Positions 7,041 to 8,290 of a stretch of DNA of 8,290 nt are shown here, piece after piece. This DNA is from Flavobacteriales bacterium. GTDB lineage: Bacteria; Bacteroidota; Bacteroidia; Flavobacteriales_E; Vicingaceae. The notes beneath the pieces are model-generated. The model was given only the letters and a program-made list of their open reading frames with translations. It had not been told where the DNA came from and made no database searches. How positions within the stretch are numbered: the first letter of the stretch is position 1; the number at the start of each line of letters is the position of its first letter. Where the stretch lies: positions 79,397-87,686 of the forward strand of contig NVVI01000011.1 in the NCBI GenBank assembly GCA_002402165.1, read 5' to 3'. The translations under genes were made by a program, and so were the position numbers.

Positions 7041-8286
7041 TTTTATTGATTTATTCTGTGGAGCAGGTGGGTTTGCTAAAGGCTTTGAAATGTCTGGTAA
7101 ATTCAAATGTATCGGAGGAATTGACAACAAAAAAGCAGCCGTAGAAACTCATAAATTAAATTTTAAAGATTCAATCTCCATAACAGAAGATATAAGAAAG
7201 GTCGAACCTAGAGAGTTTGAAAAACTACTTAATGGAAAAAAAGTAGACATAATTATTGGAGGCCCCCCATGTCCTACTTTTAGCACTATCGGTCATGCAA
7301 AAATACAATCTGTGAATAAAGATAAAGGAAGTTGTATTGCAGATGACCCAAGAAATGTATTATTCATGGACTTTTTAAAGTATGTTGGATATTTTGAACC
7401 TAAAATGTTTGTCATGGAAAATGTCCCACAATTTTTGACAAAGTATAAAGGAGAAACATTTAATGAAGTGAAAAAAATAATACAACATGATTTACCACAA
7501 TATACAATTGTAGAAGAAGTCAAAATTTTAAACAGTGTCAATTATGGAGTTCCACAAAATAGAAGACGGATGATTTTAGTTGGATACTTAAAAGATTATA
7601 GTTTTTCTTACCCTAAAATCACACATTGGCATGAGGGTTCTAGATTTAACATAAACCCTCATAGTGATAAAATAGAGGCAACAAACCTAAAATCTCACAC
7701 TTCAGTTAAAAGTGCAATAACAGACTTACCCAAAATAACTGACAATTGGAGGATTGATGAATGTGAATATTCAAAGCATAAAAACCTTGATGCTTATCAA
7801 AAATTAATGCGTAAAAATACAAATGGAGTAGTAAAAAACAATATTTGTAGAATGTCTAATGATAGAGCAAAAAAAGTATTTGCTCATATGAAGCAAGGTG
7901 ATATTTACATGGATTTACCTAAAGAAATTCGACAGATTTTGCCGTTTAGAGAAGATATTTTTAAGGACAGATTGAAAAGATTAGTATTGAAAAATCCTTC
8001 ATGGACGATTTTAGCACATATTGGTATGGACGGTTACATGTACATTCATCCTACCGAATTAAGAACCTTATCCGTTAGAGAAGCTGCTAGGATTCAATCT
8101 TTTCCTGATGATTTTGTTTTTGTCGGTAATCAACAGGAAACTTACATGCAGGTTGGCAATGCCGTACCTCCAATTATGGCTAAATCAATTGCAGAAAGCG
8201 TTTATGAAGGATTGCAGAACTCTAAAGCCATACACATTGCCAAGTCGCTCAAAAAACCAATCACACGAGCCAAAACTTGTCAATAA
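7024..8286 (+). CDS. DNA (cytosine-5) methyltransferase M2
   Basis: This is a second m5C methyltransferase of 420 residues using S-adenosylmethionine. Its motifs are I DLFCGAGG (9-16), IV GGPPCP with catalytic C83, VI MENV (131-134), VIII QNRRR (178-182), IX REAARIQSFP (352-361) and X GNAVPP (378-383). It is a paralogue of M1: motifs IX and X are nearly identical, while the target-recognition region (about 190-345) differs strongly and is best aligned only by scattered residues. Motif IV reads PCP where M1 has PCQ. The start overlaps the nuclease gene by 17 bases, implying translational coupling. Two specificities flanking one nuclease suggest that each enzyme modifies one strand of an asymmetric site. 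The last 24 or so residues, after SIAESVYEGL, are atypical for the family and are encoded by C/A-rich DNA. The gene may have been extended into a boundary sequence. Confidence 0.94.
   Translation: MPKTYNFIDLFCGAGGFAKGFEMSGKFKCIGGIDNKKAAVETHKLNFKDSISITEDIRKVEPREFEKLLNGKKVDIIIGGPPCPTFSTIGHAKIQSVNKDKGSCIADDPRNVLFMDFLKYVGYFEPKMFVMENVPQFLTKYKGETFNEVKKIIQHDLPQYTIVEEVKILNSVNYGVPQNRRRMILVGYLKDYSFSYPKITHWHEGSRFNINPHSDKIEATNLKSHTSVKSAITDLPKITDNWRIDECEYSKHKNLDAYQKLMRKNTNGVVKNNICRMSNDRAKKVFAHMKQGDIYMDLPKEIRQILPFREDIFKDRLKRLVLKNPSWTILAHIGMDGYMYIHPTELRTLSVREAARIQSFPDDFVFVGNQQETYMQVGNAVPPIMAKSIAESVYEGLQNSKAIHIAKSLKKPITRAKTCQ
8074..8115 (+). repeat. Direct repeat copy 2 within M2 (motif IX region)
   Basis: This is the partner of 5479-5520, in the same orientation about 2.6 kb downstream, with an identical 21-base core at 8095-8115. 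Four mismatches occur in the 42 bases. Confidence 0.8.
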
Positions 8287-8290
8287 GTAT
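8221..8290. other. C/A-rich segment at the 3' end of M2, possible element boundary
   Basis: From about 8221 the coding strand becomes C- and A-rich (CCATACACATTGCC, AAAAAACCAATCACACGAGC), unlike the T/A/G-rich sequence of the rest of M2. AAAAAACCAA at 8251-8260 and CACATT at 8233-8238 also occur in the spacer upstream of the operon (4006-4015 and 3969-3974). Spacing differs between the two places, so this is weak similarity, not a proven repeat pair. M2 stops at 8286. Confidence 0.3.

Noticed and set aside
7293..7541. 82-codon open frame on the minus strand inside M2
   Set aside because: It is entirely antisense to well-conserved M2 motifs, with no support for expression.

Overview
The window comes from an AT-rich bacterium, most likely a member of the Bacteroidota (Flavobacteriia-like). 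The reasons are the low GC content, weak or absent Shine-Dalgarno sequences, two good matches to the Bacteroidota promoter -7 element TAnnTTTG, and a zinc-ribbon protein of a type I associate with that phylum. No tRNA, rRNA, CRISPR array or insertion sequence was seen, and no gene-free stretch exceeds about 205 bases.

The left part (1-2654) looks like ordinary chromosome. It holds the 3' end of an oligopeptide/dipeptide-type ABC transporter ATPase, then an intact radA 12 bases downstream on the same strand. A small zinc-ribbon protein of unknown function lies on the opposite strand; its stop codon directly abuts the radA stop.

The middle (2655-4091) looks like a mobile-element junction. A full-length tyrosine recombinase with all catalytic residues has its own TAnnTTTG promoter. 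Nine bases after its stop codon lies a perfect 32-bp palindrome. About 165 bases of non-coding DNA follow, part of it rich in C and A, and these end in a second TAnnTTTG promoter overlapped by an inverted repeat.

The right part (4092-8286) is one compact, overlapping operon that reads as a complete restriction-modification system. The order is an XRE/controller-type regulator, a DNA cytosine-C5 methyltransferase (M1), a 472-residue protein with a C-terminal HNH nuclease motif (the presumed restriction enzyme), and a second, clearly different cytosine-C5 methyltransferase (M2). Overlaps are 8, 1 and 17 bases. Two m5C methyltransferases with different target-recognition regions around one HNH nuclease suggest a non-palindromic recognition site with one methyltransferase per strand. 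The regulator probably binds the repeat over its own promoter and so times the operon. The neighbouring recombinase, the palindrome and the visibly lower GC of the nuclease gene suggest the system arrived by transfer. The HNH protein, whose first 360 or so residues I cannot assign to a family, and the palindrome beside the recombinase are the least explained parts.
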